Notes: generated from the sequence alone by a model not told the origin. DNA of 64,000 nt from Candidatus Gastranaerophilales bacterium (GCA_944324395.1 CALUWC010000006.1:62001-126000); one strand, 5' to 3'. Shown: positions 24,581 through 33,701, counted from the first letter of the stretch. Numbers and translations are program-made.

Positions 24581-25098
24581 TGAAAAAGTTTAATTTATAC
24601 ATTGAAAATCAATATCAGGATTGGAATATTGATACAGACAAATACCTAAAAATAACACAGGACATATTTGACTTTTATATGAGCTGCCCTGAAATAAAAG
24701 ATTACTGCTGTCTGAAAAAATACGACTATGACACAATATCCTTTGATATATTATTTACAGACAGCCAAGCTACACATGAAATAAACAAAGAATACAGAAA
24801 TAAAGATTATCCGGCTGATATTATAACATTTGCAGTATTTGCAGATTCTCCGGAAGAAGAAAGATTTATTCTTGATATGGAAATTAATTTGGGAGAGATT
24901 ATAATAGGATTAGATAGGATTATTGAGGAAGCTGCAAAAAAAGAAATCTCAAAAGAAACGGAACTAATATTTATGATTAGCCATGGAATACTTCATTTAC
25001 TTGGATTTGATCATCAAACAGAAGAAGATTTTGAATTTGTTGTAACTCATCAAAAACTGGCACTTAAAAGTATGGGAATAGAATATGACAAAATATAA
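24580..25098 (+). CDS. ybeY: Endoribonuclease YbeY
   Basis: A 172-residue protein with the family zinc site H-X3-H-X5-H in SHGILHLLGFDH. Upstream is the conserved stretch 'EINKEYRNKDYPADIITFA' (N-E-x-R..D.PTDVLSF type). YbeY acts in 16S rRNA 3'-end maturation and ribosome quality control. The ATG overlaps the pgpH stop by one base, so translation is coupled. The dgkA start lies 14 bases inside its 3' end. Confidence 0.95.
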   Translation: MKKFNLYIENQYQDWNIDTDKYLKITQDIFDFYMSCPEIKDYCCLKKYDYDTISFDILFTDSQATHEINKEYRNKDYPADIITFAVFADSPEEERFILDMEINLGEIIIGLDRIIEEAAKKEISKETELIFMISHGILHLLGFDHQTEEDFEFVVTHQKLALKSMGIEYDKI

Positions 25099-25465
25099 AA
25101 GACAAAATTTTGCCAACACATTCAAAAATGCACGAAAAGGAATGCGTCTTACTATAAAAAGCGAACGCAACATCAGAGTCCATTTTTTCACAGCTGCACT
25201 TGTTTTAGTAACAGCATACTGTCTGCAATTTTCAATAGAACAATTTTGCATACTTATATTAACAATCGCTGCAGTGATTTCTGCCGAAATGTTTAATTCA
25301 GCAATAGAATTTTCACTCGATGCAATATTTCACAACAGATATTCAAGAATGGTCGGAATGGCAAAAGATATAGCCGCCGGAGCTGTTATGGTTGTAACTA
25401 TAAGTGCTGTACTTATTGGAGTTTTACTATTTGCACCGCCAGTAATACATATTCTCACACATTAA
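25085..25465 (+). CDS. dgkA: Diacylglycerol/undecaprenol kinase DgkA
   Basis: A 126-residue integral membrane kinase with three membrane helices and the family active-site segment EMFNSAIEFSLDAI (E-x-x-N-[ST]-A-I-E). The N-terminus has ARKGMRLTIKSERNIRVH, typical of the Gram-positive-type undecaprenol kinase branch. It phosphorylates undecaprenol or diacylglycerol to recycle lipid carrier. The gene overlaps the ybeY end. Confidence 0.95.
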   Translation: MTKYKRQNFANTFKNARKGMRLTIKSERNIRVHFFTAALVLVTAYCLQFSIEQFCILILTIAAVISAEMFNSAIEFSLDAIFHNRYSRMVGMAKDIAAGAVMVVTISAVLIGVLLFAPPVIHILTH

Positions 25466-25469
25466 CCTA

Positions 25470-25500
25470 CAAAAAGGGCTCTTGCCCGAAACAAGAACCC
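25470..25500 (-). terminator. Rho-independent terminator of the 67-residue protein gene
   Basis: On the minus strand gggttcttg / caagagccc (one G-U pair) with a 7-base loop, followed by TTTTT. It lies 37 bases after the stop at 25537. On the plus strand it has no T run. Confidence 0.75.
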
Positions 25501-25536
25501 AGACCTTTTACCAAATAAACTTTATATAAACAAGAA

Positions 25537-25740
25537 TTAATTGTTACTTAATACCAAACGGAAAGTCGCAAGATTTTTAATGGACAGCATAGTATGCTTA
25601 TTATGCTGTTCTTCTGAAATATCAAAAATTCTTATAATTCTTTGAATTTCAGCTAAATCTTTGTATGATTCAATCTTATACACATTTTCGATTGGATCTG
25701 AGATTACTGACATTAAGGTATTTAATTCTTGTTCTTTCAT
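25537..25740 (-). CDS. Hypothetical 67-residue protein
   Basis: Small acidic soluble protein with helical character (MKEQELNTLMSVI, YKDLAEIQRIIRIFD) and no recognised family. It has a good Shine-Dalgarno (agagga, 8 bases before the ATG) and its own downstream terminator, which supports a real single-gene unit. Confidence 0.65.
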   Translation of the reverse strand: MKEQELNTLMSVISDPIENVYKIESYKDLAEIQRIIRIFDISEEQHNKHTMLSIKNLATFRLVLSNN

Positions 25741-25854
25741 TACCGTATCCTCTTTCCTATATACTCTTATATAAAGTATTTTTTTTTATGAGAATTGCTT
25801 TTTCGGTGTTATTTTTATTAACAAATCTTAATATTATAAAAACAATAACCGTTA

Positions 25855-26109
25855 TTAGGCAAGAACATCAATATTATTAGCAACATAATCTGTTGTAGAA
25901 TTCGGATGCAAAAGGTTGTAAGGTCCATCACCATAGATAGCTTGAGCAAAACCGGTAGATTGAGTATTATAGCCGGAGGCATTTACAGTCAAAGGATTTG
26001 GTGAATGCAGCCGATACAAAGCAACGGCTTTTGACGGATTTGTGTTATTGTAATCCGTAACTTTACCTATAGGTGCAGTTGTGTTCGATCCGGAGTAAAT
26101 TATTCCCAT
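25855..26109 (-). CDS. Hypothetical 84-residue Asn/Ser/Thr-rich protein
   Basis: Short protein rich in Asn, Thr, Ser, Gly and Tyr (for example NTTAPIGKVTDYNNTNPS and STTDYVANNIDVLA), with no signal peptide and no recognised family. A weak Shine-Dalgarno (aagga / aggga) precedes ATG 26109. It could be a genuine small protein or the remains of a larger one. Codon use looks like its neighbours. Confidence 0.45.
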   Translation of the reverse strand: MGIIYSGSNTTAPIGKVTDYNNTNPSKAVALYRLHSPNPLTVNASGYNTQSTGFAQAIYGDGPYNLLHPNSTTDYVANNIDVLA

Positions 26110-26171
26110 ATCCCTAAATCCTTATATTAATATTATAACTCATGTTGAAATAAAATATAACCCCCGCACAA

Positions 26172-26203
26172 AAAAAGATTACCAAAAATTTGATAATCTT
26201 TTT
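26172..26203 (-). terminator. Rho-independent terminator of surE
   Basis: Stem aaaaagatta / taatcttttt around a 12-base loop. On the minus strand it is followed by a T run and lies 28 bases after the surE stop. Confidence 0.75.
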
Positions 26204-26231
26204 CATTTTAAAATAAATATTAAATATTATT

Positions 26232-27029
26232 TTATTCATACCAGTTGCAATAACCGCTGCCGCATAGAATTTTATCCAAATCTTCCATAATTTCTGTTCT
26301 TGTCATTTCATAAGTAACCGGTGTTATTGAAATCTTATTGTTACGTACTGCAGCAAGATCAGTTTTGGCATCATCAGGTTCAGTAATAAGTTCACCTGCC
26401 ATCCAGTAATATACCTTACCTCTGGGATCAACTCTTTTTTCATAGGCATCTGTAAACATTTTTCTGCCAAGCTCAGTAATCGCAACACCTGCAATATCTT
26501 CAGCATCAAGCTTTGGAACATTAACATTTAAAATACATTTCGGCGGAAATTTAAAATCTTTGAGTCTTTCCAGCAACGAATTTACAAACCTTGCAGTAAA
26601 TTTAAAATCTTCATAGTCGGCACTCATACTTGCCAAAGATACGGCAATACTCGGAACTCCAAGCATTGCACCTTCCATTGCACAACTGACAGTTCCGGAA
26701 TACAAAATATCAGCACCTAAATTCGGGCCATGATTTATACCAGAAATAACAAGATCCGGCTGCTCTTCAGGAGTTAATATTGCATTTATACCAATTTTCA
26801 CACAATCACCGGGGGTACCTGTTGTAACCCAGGTTCTTTTAGCTCCGTTCTTTCCACCGTCTAACTCTTCAACTCTTAAAGGAGTATGCAATGTCAAAGA
26901 ATGACCAGCAGCACTTCGTTCTCTATCCGGTGCTATTACATATACATTATGATTTTTAGATAACTCTTCCGTTAAAGCTCTTATTCCATTAGCCGCAATC
27001 CCATCATCATTCGAAATTAAAATATTCAT
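26232..27029 (-). CDS. surE: 5'-nucleotidase SurE
   Basis: A 265-residue protein starting with the metal-binding ISNDDGI motif. It continues with 'VYVIAPDRERSAAGHSLT', GTPGDCVKIG, and SGINHGPNLGADILYSGTVSCAMEG across two segments, all diagnostic of SurE. It dephosphorylates nucleoside monophosphates and related substrates. Shine-Dalgarno aaaggga precedes the ATG. Single-gene unit with a terminator. Confidence 0.97.
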   Translation of the reverse strand: MNILISNDDGIAANGIRALTEELSKNHNVYVIAPDRERSAAGHSLTLHTPLRVEELDGGKNGAKRTWVTTGTPGDCVKIGINAILTPEEQPDLVISGINHGPNLGADILYSGTVSCAMEGAMLGVPSIAVSLASMSADYEDFKFTARFVNSLLERLKDFKFPPKCILNVNVPKLDAEDIAGVAITELGRKMFTDAYEKRVDPRGKVYYWMAGELITEPDDAKTDLAAVRNNKISITPVTYEMTRTEIMEDLDKILCGSGYCNWYE

Positions 27030-27169
27030 ATACTCTATCCCTTTCTAACTAATAATATATTTATCTATAGTATAAATCACATAATAAAGATTTTCAGCAT
27101 ATTAAGAAATATTAAACAATAATAAAAAAATATAGCAATTTTATATATAAAAAATACTTTATATATATG

Positions 27170-27298
27170 TAAACACGAGGAGTGCTTAAATTGAGGAATC
27201 TACAAAAGACTTAAGCACACACTTCACACTTCACTATTATTACGAGGAATGGTTCAATGTTTACATTCCAAGAGCTCTTCTTTAGAGCTCTTTTTTTT
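27170..27298 (+). ncRNA. Candidate small RNA with own promoter-like region and strong terminator
   Basis: No convincing ORF lies here, yet a strong plus-strand terminator ends the stretch with no gene upstream on that strand. Stem 1: gtgcttaa (27182-27189) / ttaagcac (27211-27218). Then an unpaired CU-rich linker (acacttcacacttcac). Stem 2: ggaatg (27246-27251) / cattcc (27264-27269). Then the terminator hairpin. A TATATA-rich -10 region lies at about 27160. Two similar segments, acgaggagtgcttaaa and acgaggaatggttcaa, occur about 70 bases apart. Two hairpins around a CU-rich linker recalls cyanobacterial Yfr1, but the Yfr1 core is not present exactly. Confidence 0.45.
27270..27298 (+). terminator. 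Strong Rho-independent terminator (orphan, ends candidate small RNA)
   Basis: Stem aagagctc (27270-27277) / gagctctt (27285-27292) with a 7-base loop, continuing into eight or more T. No plus-strand gene precedes it. Confidence 0.85.
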
Positions 27299-27306
27299 GG
27301 TATATA

Positions 27307-27453
27307 CTATTCAGACTTTTCAGTCAACAATACTTCAGCCAATTTACCCGAACGGTTATTCTTAAACCGTATAATCTTCTGTTCCGGAGTTTTCGGCTTA
27401 AATTCATCTTTTTGATATTCATACAAAAAACGCATAAATTCTTTGCTATACAT
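27307..27453 (-). CDS. Hypothetical 48-residue basic protein
   Basis: Start set at ATG 27453 because of Shine-Dalgarno aaaggtg 6 bases upstream; an in-frame upstream extension to 27516 has no ribosome site. The protein (MYSKEFMRFLYEY..., ending AEVLLTEKSE) is charged and helical and contains 'TPEQKIIRFKNNRSGKLAE'. Family unknown; no membrane segment in the short form. Confidence 0.55.
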   Translation of the reverse strand: MYSKEFMRFLYEYQKDEFKPKTPEQKIIRFKNNRSGKLAEVLLTEKSE

Positions 27454-27624
27454 ACGACACACCTTTACGCAATAAAACTTAAAACCTTCACATATATATA
27501 AAAACACAAAAAACAAAAATATTGCTAATTATAAAGAAATTGTTACAAAGATAGTAATTTAAATATTACCCGGTTGAATAAGTAGTTTTACTAATGTTTT
27601 AAAGCCTGTCAAAAGTACATAATC

Positions 27625-27633
27625 TGGTATAAG
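27625..27633 (+). promoter_or_regulatory. Extended -10 promoter of the SLH-protein gene
   Basis: TGGTATAAG (TG-N-TATAAG) with no clear -35. The leader that follows can fold: gtttgttttttaaataaaac (27633-27652) pairs imperfectly with gtttattttaaacaaaac (27657-27674), just before the Shine-Dalgarno aaggaggt at 27685-27692. Such a 5' hairpin could stabilise an abundant surface-protein message. Confidence 0.4.
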
Positions 27634-27696
27634 TTTGTTTTTTAAATAAAACTTTTGTTTATTTTAAACAAAACTCATAAAAACAAGGAGGTAAAA

Positions 27697-29724
27697 ATGT
27701 CAATTAAAAAACTAACTATGGCAGCTGCGATTGCCGTTGGAATAGCAACGTGTTCCTTGAATTCAGTAATGGCAGCTTGCCCGTGCAATACGAAAGCACC
27801 GGCAGAGCCGTTACCTGTAGTAACAGGAGCAGCTTGTCCATGCGATACTCCAAAAGCATCTACATGCAGCAAGTGCAAAAAAGCTTTACCGGATTGCGAT
27901 TGCAAAAAATCTCAGCCTTGTCCTGTTAAAAAGGACCCTTGCCCTGCTAAAAACGACTGCGGCTGTCCTGATGAAATAAGCTGCGACAAACCGCCTGTAC
28001 CATCATGTGCTCTTTGTCCTCAAACAGGCAAACCTGATAAGGCTGAAATGAAACAAGTTTACGGATATCCTCAAGCGATTTACGGTACAAATAACTACGT
28101 AGGACAACCGGCAAACTCTATTTTCTCAACCGAAACTGCTATGAGAGGAAGTGCAGCAAGCAGAATGTCTTCCAACATCAGCGGAGCTACAGTTGCAACA
28201 GACGGTCAAATTACCGGTGCTGCAACACAAATGCCATGTTTGAATGAATTACCAAACAAATACAACGGCATTACAATTGATAGAAATGAAAGAAAAATGG
28301 ACGGAAATTCATGCCCCATAGATGTACAATCTGCAAACTCAATCAATGCAGTGAAAAAAACTCTTATTCCATATGAAATTCCGCAACAAATTCAAAATAA
28401 TATAACCGGTGCCGCTGCACCCATGGGCGGCTGTATGTTTCCTGATGTTTCAAACAACCATTGGGCAGCTTGCGACATCGACAAACTTGCAATGAATGAT
28501 GTTGTTGTAGGTTATCCGAACGGATTATTCAAACCAAACCAGAATATTTCTCGTGCAGAATTTGCAACAATGTTAGTCAAAGGCTTCAATCTTGATTGCG
28601 ATTTAGATAATCAGGTATTATTCTCAGACGTTCCAAAAAACAACTGGGCCAATGCAGCTATTGCAAAAGCAGTAGATGAAGACTTATTAAAAGGGTATCC
28701 AAATAAACAGTTCAAACCGCAAAACCCTGTAACTCGAGTTGAAGCATTGACATCAATTGCCAAAGGTATGACTTGCGACATTGACAAATGTAAAGCCGAC
28801 GAAATATTGAGCCAATATGCAGACGGAAACAAAGTTCCCGGCTGGGCAAGAATACCTGTTGCAAAATCTCTGCAAAACGGAGCATTAAAAGATTCGCCAA
28901 CACCAAACATGATTCTGCCTAATAAAGATGCGACAAGAGCAGACGTTGCATCTATGATGCAAACAGTACGTGTAGCACTGGGTTATGATACTAACCCGAA
29001 AACAGCAAACAATATTTGTCCTGCTTGTCCTATAGACAAAAACGCACTTATTGAACATGAAGAAATTGTCAAAATTCCTACATTAAAACTATCAATGATA
29101 GACCAATTAACCGCAAAATCTTCCCATGTGGGTCAATACTTCAGAGCAAATACACTTGAAGATATAACTATCAACGGTGTAACATATCCTTGCGGTTCAA
29201 CCGTAACAGGTCAGGTTGTTGAAGTAATCAGACCTTCAGGCTGCGATAAAGGTGCTTTAAAATTAGCATTTACTGAAATTAAAAACGGTGATTGTAAAAC
29301 TAAATTACCGAAACAAATCTTACAAGCTCAGGTTAACAAATCCAAAAACGTTAATCCTGTAGCAAGACTTGTTGAGATGCCGTTTACCTGGGCAGGATCA
29401 TTAGTTGGTATTGTCGGAAGAACCGCAGGCGGTATATTAACTAACGTCGGTAATGCGGCAGAAAATATCTCTAATGATGCAGGTTATATGCTTGGCCATG
29501 CATTCCAGGGTCAATTTGGTGCAGCTGCAAGAAGTTTAGGCGACGGTTTATTCGAAACAGTTAAAGCTCCGATTGACGTAACAAGAACAGCTTTATCCGG
29601 TACTATGGGCTTGTTCCAAACTACAGGTGATGAATTTGCTTACCTTGTTGATCCTCGCGGATATAAAATATCTGCAGTAAATCCTAGGGAACACGTTACT
29701 ATTGCTTTTGGTTGTAACGAATAG
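27697..29724 (+). CDS. Secreted SLH-domain protein with Cys-rich N-terminal region
   Basis: Start set at ATG 27697, which follows a perfect Shine-Dalgarno (aaggaggt); 675 residues. Signal peptide 1-26 (cleavage after VMA). A Cys/Pro/Lys-rich segment at about 27-115 has repeated CPC, CDC and CxxC units. SLH domains follow at about 246-300 (FPDVSNNHWAACDID...GYPNGLFKP) and 308-365 (FSDVPKNNWAN...GYPNKQFKP), with a degenerate third at about 370-430. The C-terminal domain (about 480-675) has a beta part and a Gly/Ala-rich part like the TrbI-like proteins at 45284 and 60433. SLH domains bind cell-wall polymers, so this is probably an outer-envelope or peptidoglycan-linking protein. Confidence 0.9.
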   Translation: MSIKKLTMAAAIAVGIATCSLNSVMAACPCNTKAPAEPLPVVTGAACPCDTPKASTCSKCKKALPDCDCKKSQPCPVKKDPCPAKNDCGCPDEISCDKPPVPSCALCPQTGKPDKAEMKQVYGYPQAIYGTNNYVGQPANSIFSTETAMRGSAASRMSSNISGATVATDGQITGAATQMPCLNELPNKYNGITIDRNERKMDGNSCPIDVQSANSINAVKKTLIPYEIPQQIQNNITGAAAPMGGCMFPDVSNNHWAACDIDKLAMNDVVVGYPNGLFKPNQNISRAEFATMLVKGFNLDCDLDNQVLFSDVPKNNWANAAIAKAVDEDLLKGYPNKQFKPQNPVTRVEALTSIAKGMTCDIDKCKADEILSQYADGNKVPGWARIPVAKSLQNGALKDSPTPNMILPNKDATRADVASMMQTVRVALGYDTNPKTANNICPACPIDKNALIEHEEIVKIPTLKLSMIDQLTAKSSHVGQYFRANTLEDITINGVTYPCGSTVTGQVVEVIRPSGCDKGALKLAFTEIKNGDCKTKLPKQILQAQVNKSKNVNPVARLVEMPFTWAGSLVGIVGRTAGGILTNVGNAAENISNDAGYMLGHAFQGQFGAAARSLGDGLFETVKAPIDVTRTALSGTMGLFQTTGDEFAYLVDPRGYKISAVNPREHVTIAFGCNE

Positions 29725-29765
29725 ATTTACTTTATACCATTAGATTATAGTTGATTTCATCACCG

Positions 29766-29802
29766 AAGGACACCTCTTAATAAATAAGAGGTGTCCTTTT
29801 TT
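29766..29802 (+). terminator. Rho-independent terminator of the SLH-protein gene
   Basis: Perfect 14-base stem aaggacacctctta (29766-29779) / taagaggtgtcctt (29785-29798) followed by six T. Confidence 0.93.
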
Positions 29803-29808
29803 ACAGAT

Positions 29809-31149
29809 TTAATGCAAAAATCTAAAATATAAATATACTGAACTTAAAACAAGTGAAATAAATGTAATTATTGAACCATATTTCATAAACCGCATAAATG
29901 ATATCTTATAACCTTCTGCGGCAGCGGTTTCACTAACAATAACGTTAGCGGCAGCACCAACAATTGTAAGGTTACCGCCAAGACATGCACCAAGAGATAA
30001 TGCCCACCAAAGAGCGTGCGTATTTCCTGTTATAGCATGCGGATTTGCCGGATTTATGAGTTCTGAAATCAACGGTGCCATTGTTGCGGTATAAGGAATA
30101 TTATCAACTATTCCAGACAAAACTCCGGAAGCCCATAGTATTATCATAACAGCAGCATCCAAACTGCCGTTTGTTAAAACAATCAATTTATCTGCCAAAA
30201 ACTTTATACCGCCGTTTGACTCGAATGCTCCAATCAATATAAACAATCCTATAAAGAAAAATATTGTAAGCCATTCAACTTCTTTATATATTTCTTTGGG
30301 ATTTTCAAATAACAGCAAAAATGCAGCTCCGCCCAAAGCAAAAATAAATGCCGAAATGTGTGTAATATCATGTGTTACAAAACCTAAAATCACTATTAAA
30401 AGAGTAATAATCGACCTCATCATAAGCTTTCTATCCACAATCGTTTTTGAATTATCTAAATTTGCAATATATTTCATCTTCTCAGGAGTTCCAACAAGCT
30501 CTTTTCTAAACATATAAATTAACAAAGCCATAGATATAATAAAAATTATCGTTACTAAAGGAGTAAGTTCCTTTACAAAATCCATAAAACTAAGCCCAGC
30601 TCTGGAACCTATAATAATATTTGGCGGATCACCAATTAACGTTGCAGTCCCGCCGATATTAGAAGCCAAAACTTCAGTTATTAAAAAAGGAACAGGATCA
30701 ATCTCAAATTCTTTTGCTATTACAAAAGTAATCGGCATAATCAACACAACCGTTGTCACATTATCTAAAAAGGCAGAAGCTACCGCCGTAAAAAGAGCCA
30801 GTGCAAACATTACCATCATAGGATGACCTTTTGTTATTTTTAACAAATTTATAGCAATCCACTTATATATACCGCTACGACTCGATATATCTACAATAAT
30901 CATCATTCCTACAAGAAGAAAAATGACTTCAAAATCAACATACCCAAAAACACCCTTGATATATTCCATTTTTTGAGTATCGAAATAACCATGAACAGGA
31001 ACCAAACCCAAAAGAAGAACTATTGCAGCTCCGATTAAAGCTACTACTGATTTTTGGAATTTTTCACTTGCAATAAAAATATAAGCAACAAGAAATACCA
31101 ATCCTGAAATCAGCATTCCATGCGTCTGTATAAATTCTAACATTATCAT
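29809..31149 (-). CDS. ArsB/NhaD-type ion permease (ion transporter superfamily)
   Basis: A 446-residue integral membrane protein with 11-12 helices. It has the conserved segments of the ArsB/NhaD/P-permease group: 'FLLVGMMIIVDISSRSGIYK', ASAFLDNVTTVVLIMPITF, 'GGTATLIGDPPNIIIGSRAG' and SGIVDNIPYTATMAPL. Family members export arsenite or exchange sodium for protons; the sequence does not decide which ion. No arsenic genes are nearby, so a Na+/H+ or organic-anion role is at least as likely. It lies 55 bases downstream of rseP on the same strand. Confidence 0.9.
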   Translation of the reverse strand: MIMLEFIQTHGMLISGLVFLVAYIFIASEKFQKSVVALIGAAIVLLLGLVPVHGYFDTQKMEYIKGVFGYVDFEVIFLLVGMMIIVDISSRSGIYKWIAINLLKITKGHPMMVMFALALFTAVASAFLDNVTTVVLIMPITFVIAKEFEIDPVPFLITEVLASNIGGTATLIGDPPNIIIGSRAGLSFMDFVKELTPLVTIIFIISMALLIYMFRKELVGTPEKMKYIANLDNSKTIVDRKLMMRSIITLLIVILGFVTHDITHISAFIFALGGAAFLLLFENPKEIYKEVEWLTIFFFIGLFILIGAFESNGGIKFLADKLIVLTNGSLDAAVMIILWASGVLSGIVDNIPYTATMAPLISELINPANPHAITGNTHALWWALSLGACLGGNLTIVGAAANVIVSETAAAEGYKISFMRFMKYGSIITFISLVLSSVYLYFRFLH

Positions 31150-31204
31150 ATCCCCTTAATTACAGTATAGAAGCAATTATACCATAAACAAAGGAATATA
31201 TACA

Positions 31205-32572
31205 TTACAGCTTATGCACCATAAGAGCATATATATCATTAAATACAACAAATATCATAAATAAAATCAACAATAAGAAAAAGACTGAACTGATTTTATT
31301 TATGGTTTCTTCATTTAACGGCTTGCCCCTGAGTTTTTCTATTAACAAAAACATAAAATGTCCGCCGTCTAAAGCCGGAATAGGCAGGAAGTTAACCAGA
31401 GCCAGGTCAAGTGATATCATAGCAGTTAATAATAAACCCGAGAAAAATCCGCTGTTTTGGATTACATCTCCGCCGATTTTTGTAATAACAACAATACCAT
31501 GCAAATCTTTCATCGGAATATTACCGGTAAATAGCTGCCATAACCCGTAAACCAGCATATAAGTCTGTTCCCAAAGATATTTGAGAGAGCCGTCTATAGC
31601 TTCAGGAATACTATTTGTTGGAACAAGAACCTGTTTAGCTTCAAGCATAACACCAATCACACCTTTTTCATCAGAGTAAACGGTCTTTAAATTTACCTCT
31701 TTACCCTCTCTCAAAACGGTTAAATTTATCGGACGCTGACCGTCTGATAATGCCAATGCAAGATCTTTTAAAGTGGTTTTACCATCTGATTTATAAGAAG
31801 TCTTACCACCAAGAGCATCTCTTAATCTTATCTGGGTTTCAGATAATAAAATTTGTTCATCTTTATAAAATTTGTAGCCTTTTAAAGCCTCTTCATCAAT
31901 TTTTAATGCCGGTTCATCTACTTTTTCAGGCAGACGAACAAGAGCATTTTCTTTTATAACTTCACTTTCAGATAATGACGGATTTAATTTTTCTAATTTA
32001 GATAAATTCTCCTGCATAAATGCTTCATCAACTTTACCGTCATTTCTGGCACTGTTTTTTGCATACAAAGTCAAAGCATAAGTTGAATTTATATCAGTAC
32101 CGTTTATTTTGATAACTCTATCACCGCTTTTCAATCCGCTGTTCCATATAGCTTCACCTTTAGCTGCAACGATTTTATTTATATATACTTCATACTGTCC
32201 TGAAGGCAATTTTCCCCAGACAAAAGCTGTTATTAAAACAAAAACAAAAGCTATAATAACATTTGCAATAACTCCGGCTGAAATAACAATCATTCTCTGC
32301 CAAACAGGACGATTGATAAATCTTTCTTGAGAATCCACGGGAATATCACAGTCCTTTTCGTCATCTGGAAATGATACATAACCGCCAAGTAAAAATGCAT
32401 GCACCAAAACCTCGACATCACCAACTTTCTTACTCCACAGAGTGGGACCTATAGGCAAACCAAATCCAAACTTTGATACTTTTATACCAAGCATTTTTGC
32501 AGCATAAAAATGACCGGCTTCATGAATCAACACTAAAAAGCTGAGTAACAAAATCATTATAACTATAGACAT
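31205..32572 (-). CDS. rseP: RseP-type site-2 intramembrane metalloprotease
   Basis: A 455-residue membrane protein with the zinc motif HEAGH (residues 17-21) in the first helix and the third ligand in 'NFLPIPALDGGHF' near the C-terminus. A PDZ-like periplasmic region lies between, recognisable at SGLKSGDRVIKINGTDI and longer than usual. RseP cleaves anti-sigma factors and signal peptides inside the membrane. The anti-sigma at 15178 in this window is a possible substrate. Shine-Dalgarno gagga. Downstream of pheS in a long minus-strand series. Confidence 0.95.
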   Translation of the reverse strand: MSIVIMILLLSFLVLIHEAGHFYAAKMLGIKVSKFGFGLPIGPTLWSKKVGDVEVLVHAFLLGGYVSFPDDEKDCDIPVDSQERFINRPVWQRMIVISAGVIANVIIAFVFVLITAFVWGKLPSGQYEVYINKIVAAKGEAIWNSGLKSGDRVIKINGTDINSTYALTLYAKNSARNDGKVDEAFMQENLSKLEKLNPSLSESEVIKENALVRLPEKVDEPALKIDEEALKGYKFYKDEQILLSETQIRLRDALGGKTSYKSDGKTTLKDLALALSDGQRPINLTVLREGKEVNLKTVYSDEKGVIGVMLEAKQVLVPTNSIPEAIDGSLKYLWEQTYMLVYGLWQLFTGNIPMKDLHGIVVITKIGGDVIQNSGFFSGLLLTAMISLDLALVNFLPIPALDGGHFMFLLIEKLRGKPLNEETINKISSVFFLLLILFMIFVVFNDIYALMVHKL

Positions 32573-32650
32573 AAATATCCTCTATCTTCTATTATCAAAA
32601 TTCTCAATAACACCTTGTATACAACTGACGAGCAAAAGCAAAACTTTCTT

Positions 32651-33691
32651 TTACCCCTTAAATTGTTCCAAAAATCTCACATCATTATTAAAGAACAATC
32701 TGATATCATCAATTGCATATTTAAGCATAGCAAGTCTTTCAACCCCCATACCGAAAGCAAAACCTGAATATACATCCGGATCAATACCGACTCCTTTTAA
32801 TACGTTAGGATCAACCATACCTGCACCTAAGATTTCTAACCAGCCGGTACCTGAACATGTCCTGCAGCCCTTGCCTTCACACATAATACATTGAACATCA
32901 ATTTCTGCAGACGGTTCAGTAAACGGGAAAAAGCTGCTTCTGAAACGTGTCGGACGGCTTGCACCAAAATAAATTCTGATAAACTCATTCAATACACCTT
33001 TCAAATCGCCAAAAGTTATATCTTTATCCACGTATAAACCTTCTATTTGATGGAAGAAATTATTTTTGCGAGAATTAATATTTTCGTTACGGTAAACTCT
33101 TCCGGGGGCGATTATTCTTATTGGAGGTTTCTGGTTTTCCATAACATGAATTTGTGCACCTGAAGTCTGGCTTCTTAATATAATATTCGGAGCTACATTA
33201 GTATAAAATGTATCCTGCATATCTCGAGCCGGATGATCTTTCGGAACATTCAGCATATCAAAATTAAAATATTCGGTTTCTACCTCAGGAGATTCTTCAT
33301 TGGGAGCCACAGAAAAACCTAAACTCTGAAATATTGAAACTATTTCATTTGTCGTTGAAGTCAGCGGGTGAACATGCCCTCTTGGGATATATTGACCCGG
33401 CAAAGTTACATCAATTCGCTCTTTTGATAACTTTTCATTAAGTTCCTGCTCATAAAACACTCTGAATTTTTCCTGAATTGATGATTCCAATTTTTGAGTA
33501 ATATCATTTGCCAATGAGCCGATAATTCTTTTATCGTCAACAGATAAATCCTTTAAACCTTTTTTTATTTCGTTAAATTCGCCTTTTCTGCTTAAATATT
33601 TAGACTTGATATCTTCCAAATCTTTTACTGAAGAAGCTTTATTTATATCTTCAACCGCATTAGAATAAATACGCTCTAACTGTTCTTTCAT
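32651..33691 (-). CDS. pheS: Phenylalanyl-tRNA synthetase alpha subunit PheS
   Basis: A 346-residue class II synthetase subunit. It has an N-terminal coiled coil (1-90), the PRGHVHPLTSTTNEIVSIF segment, motif 2 (GRVYRNENIN), a Cys cluster (CIMCEGKGCRTCSGTGWLE) common in PheS, and motif 3 (FAFGMGVERLAML). It charges tRNA-Phe as an alpha2-beta2 enzyme. pheT is not adjacent, since rseP follows. Shine-Dalgarno agaggt precedes ATG 33691. Confidence 0.98.
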   Translation of the reverse strand: MKEQLERIYSNAVEDINKASSVKDLEDIKSKYLSRKGEFNEIKKGLKDLSVDDKRIIGSLANDITQKLESSIQEKFRVFYEQELNEKLSKERIDVTLPGQYIPRGHVHPLTSTTNEIVSIFQSLGFSVAPNEESPEVETEYFNFDMLNVPKDHPARDMQDTFYTNVAPNIILRSQTSGAQIHVMENQKPPIRIIAPGRVYRNENINSRKNNFFHQIEGLYVDKDITFGDLKGVLNEFIRIYFGASRPTRFRSSFFPFTEPSAEIDVQCIMCEGKGCRTCSGTGWLEILGAGMVDPNVLKGVGIDPDVYSGFAFGMGVERLAMLKYAIDDIRLFFNNDVRFLEQFKG

Positions 33692-33701
33692 TTTTATACC
33701 T

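Noticed and set aside
27258-27416. 52-residue plus-strand ORF starting MFTFQELFF
   Set aside because: It reads through the strong terminator at 27270-27298 and is antisense to the 27307 gene. The Shine-Dalgarno-like gagga is part of the candidate RNA.
32829-32880. Cys cluster in PheS as an unusual zinc insertion
   Set aside because: A cluster of this type is common in many bacterial PheS sequences.
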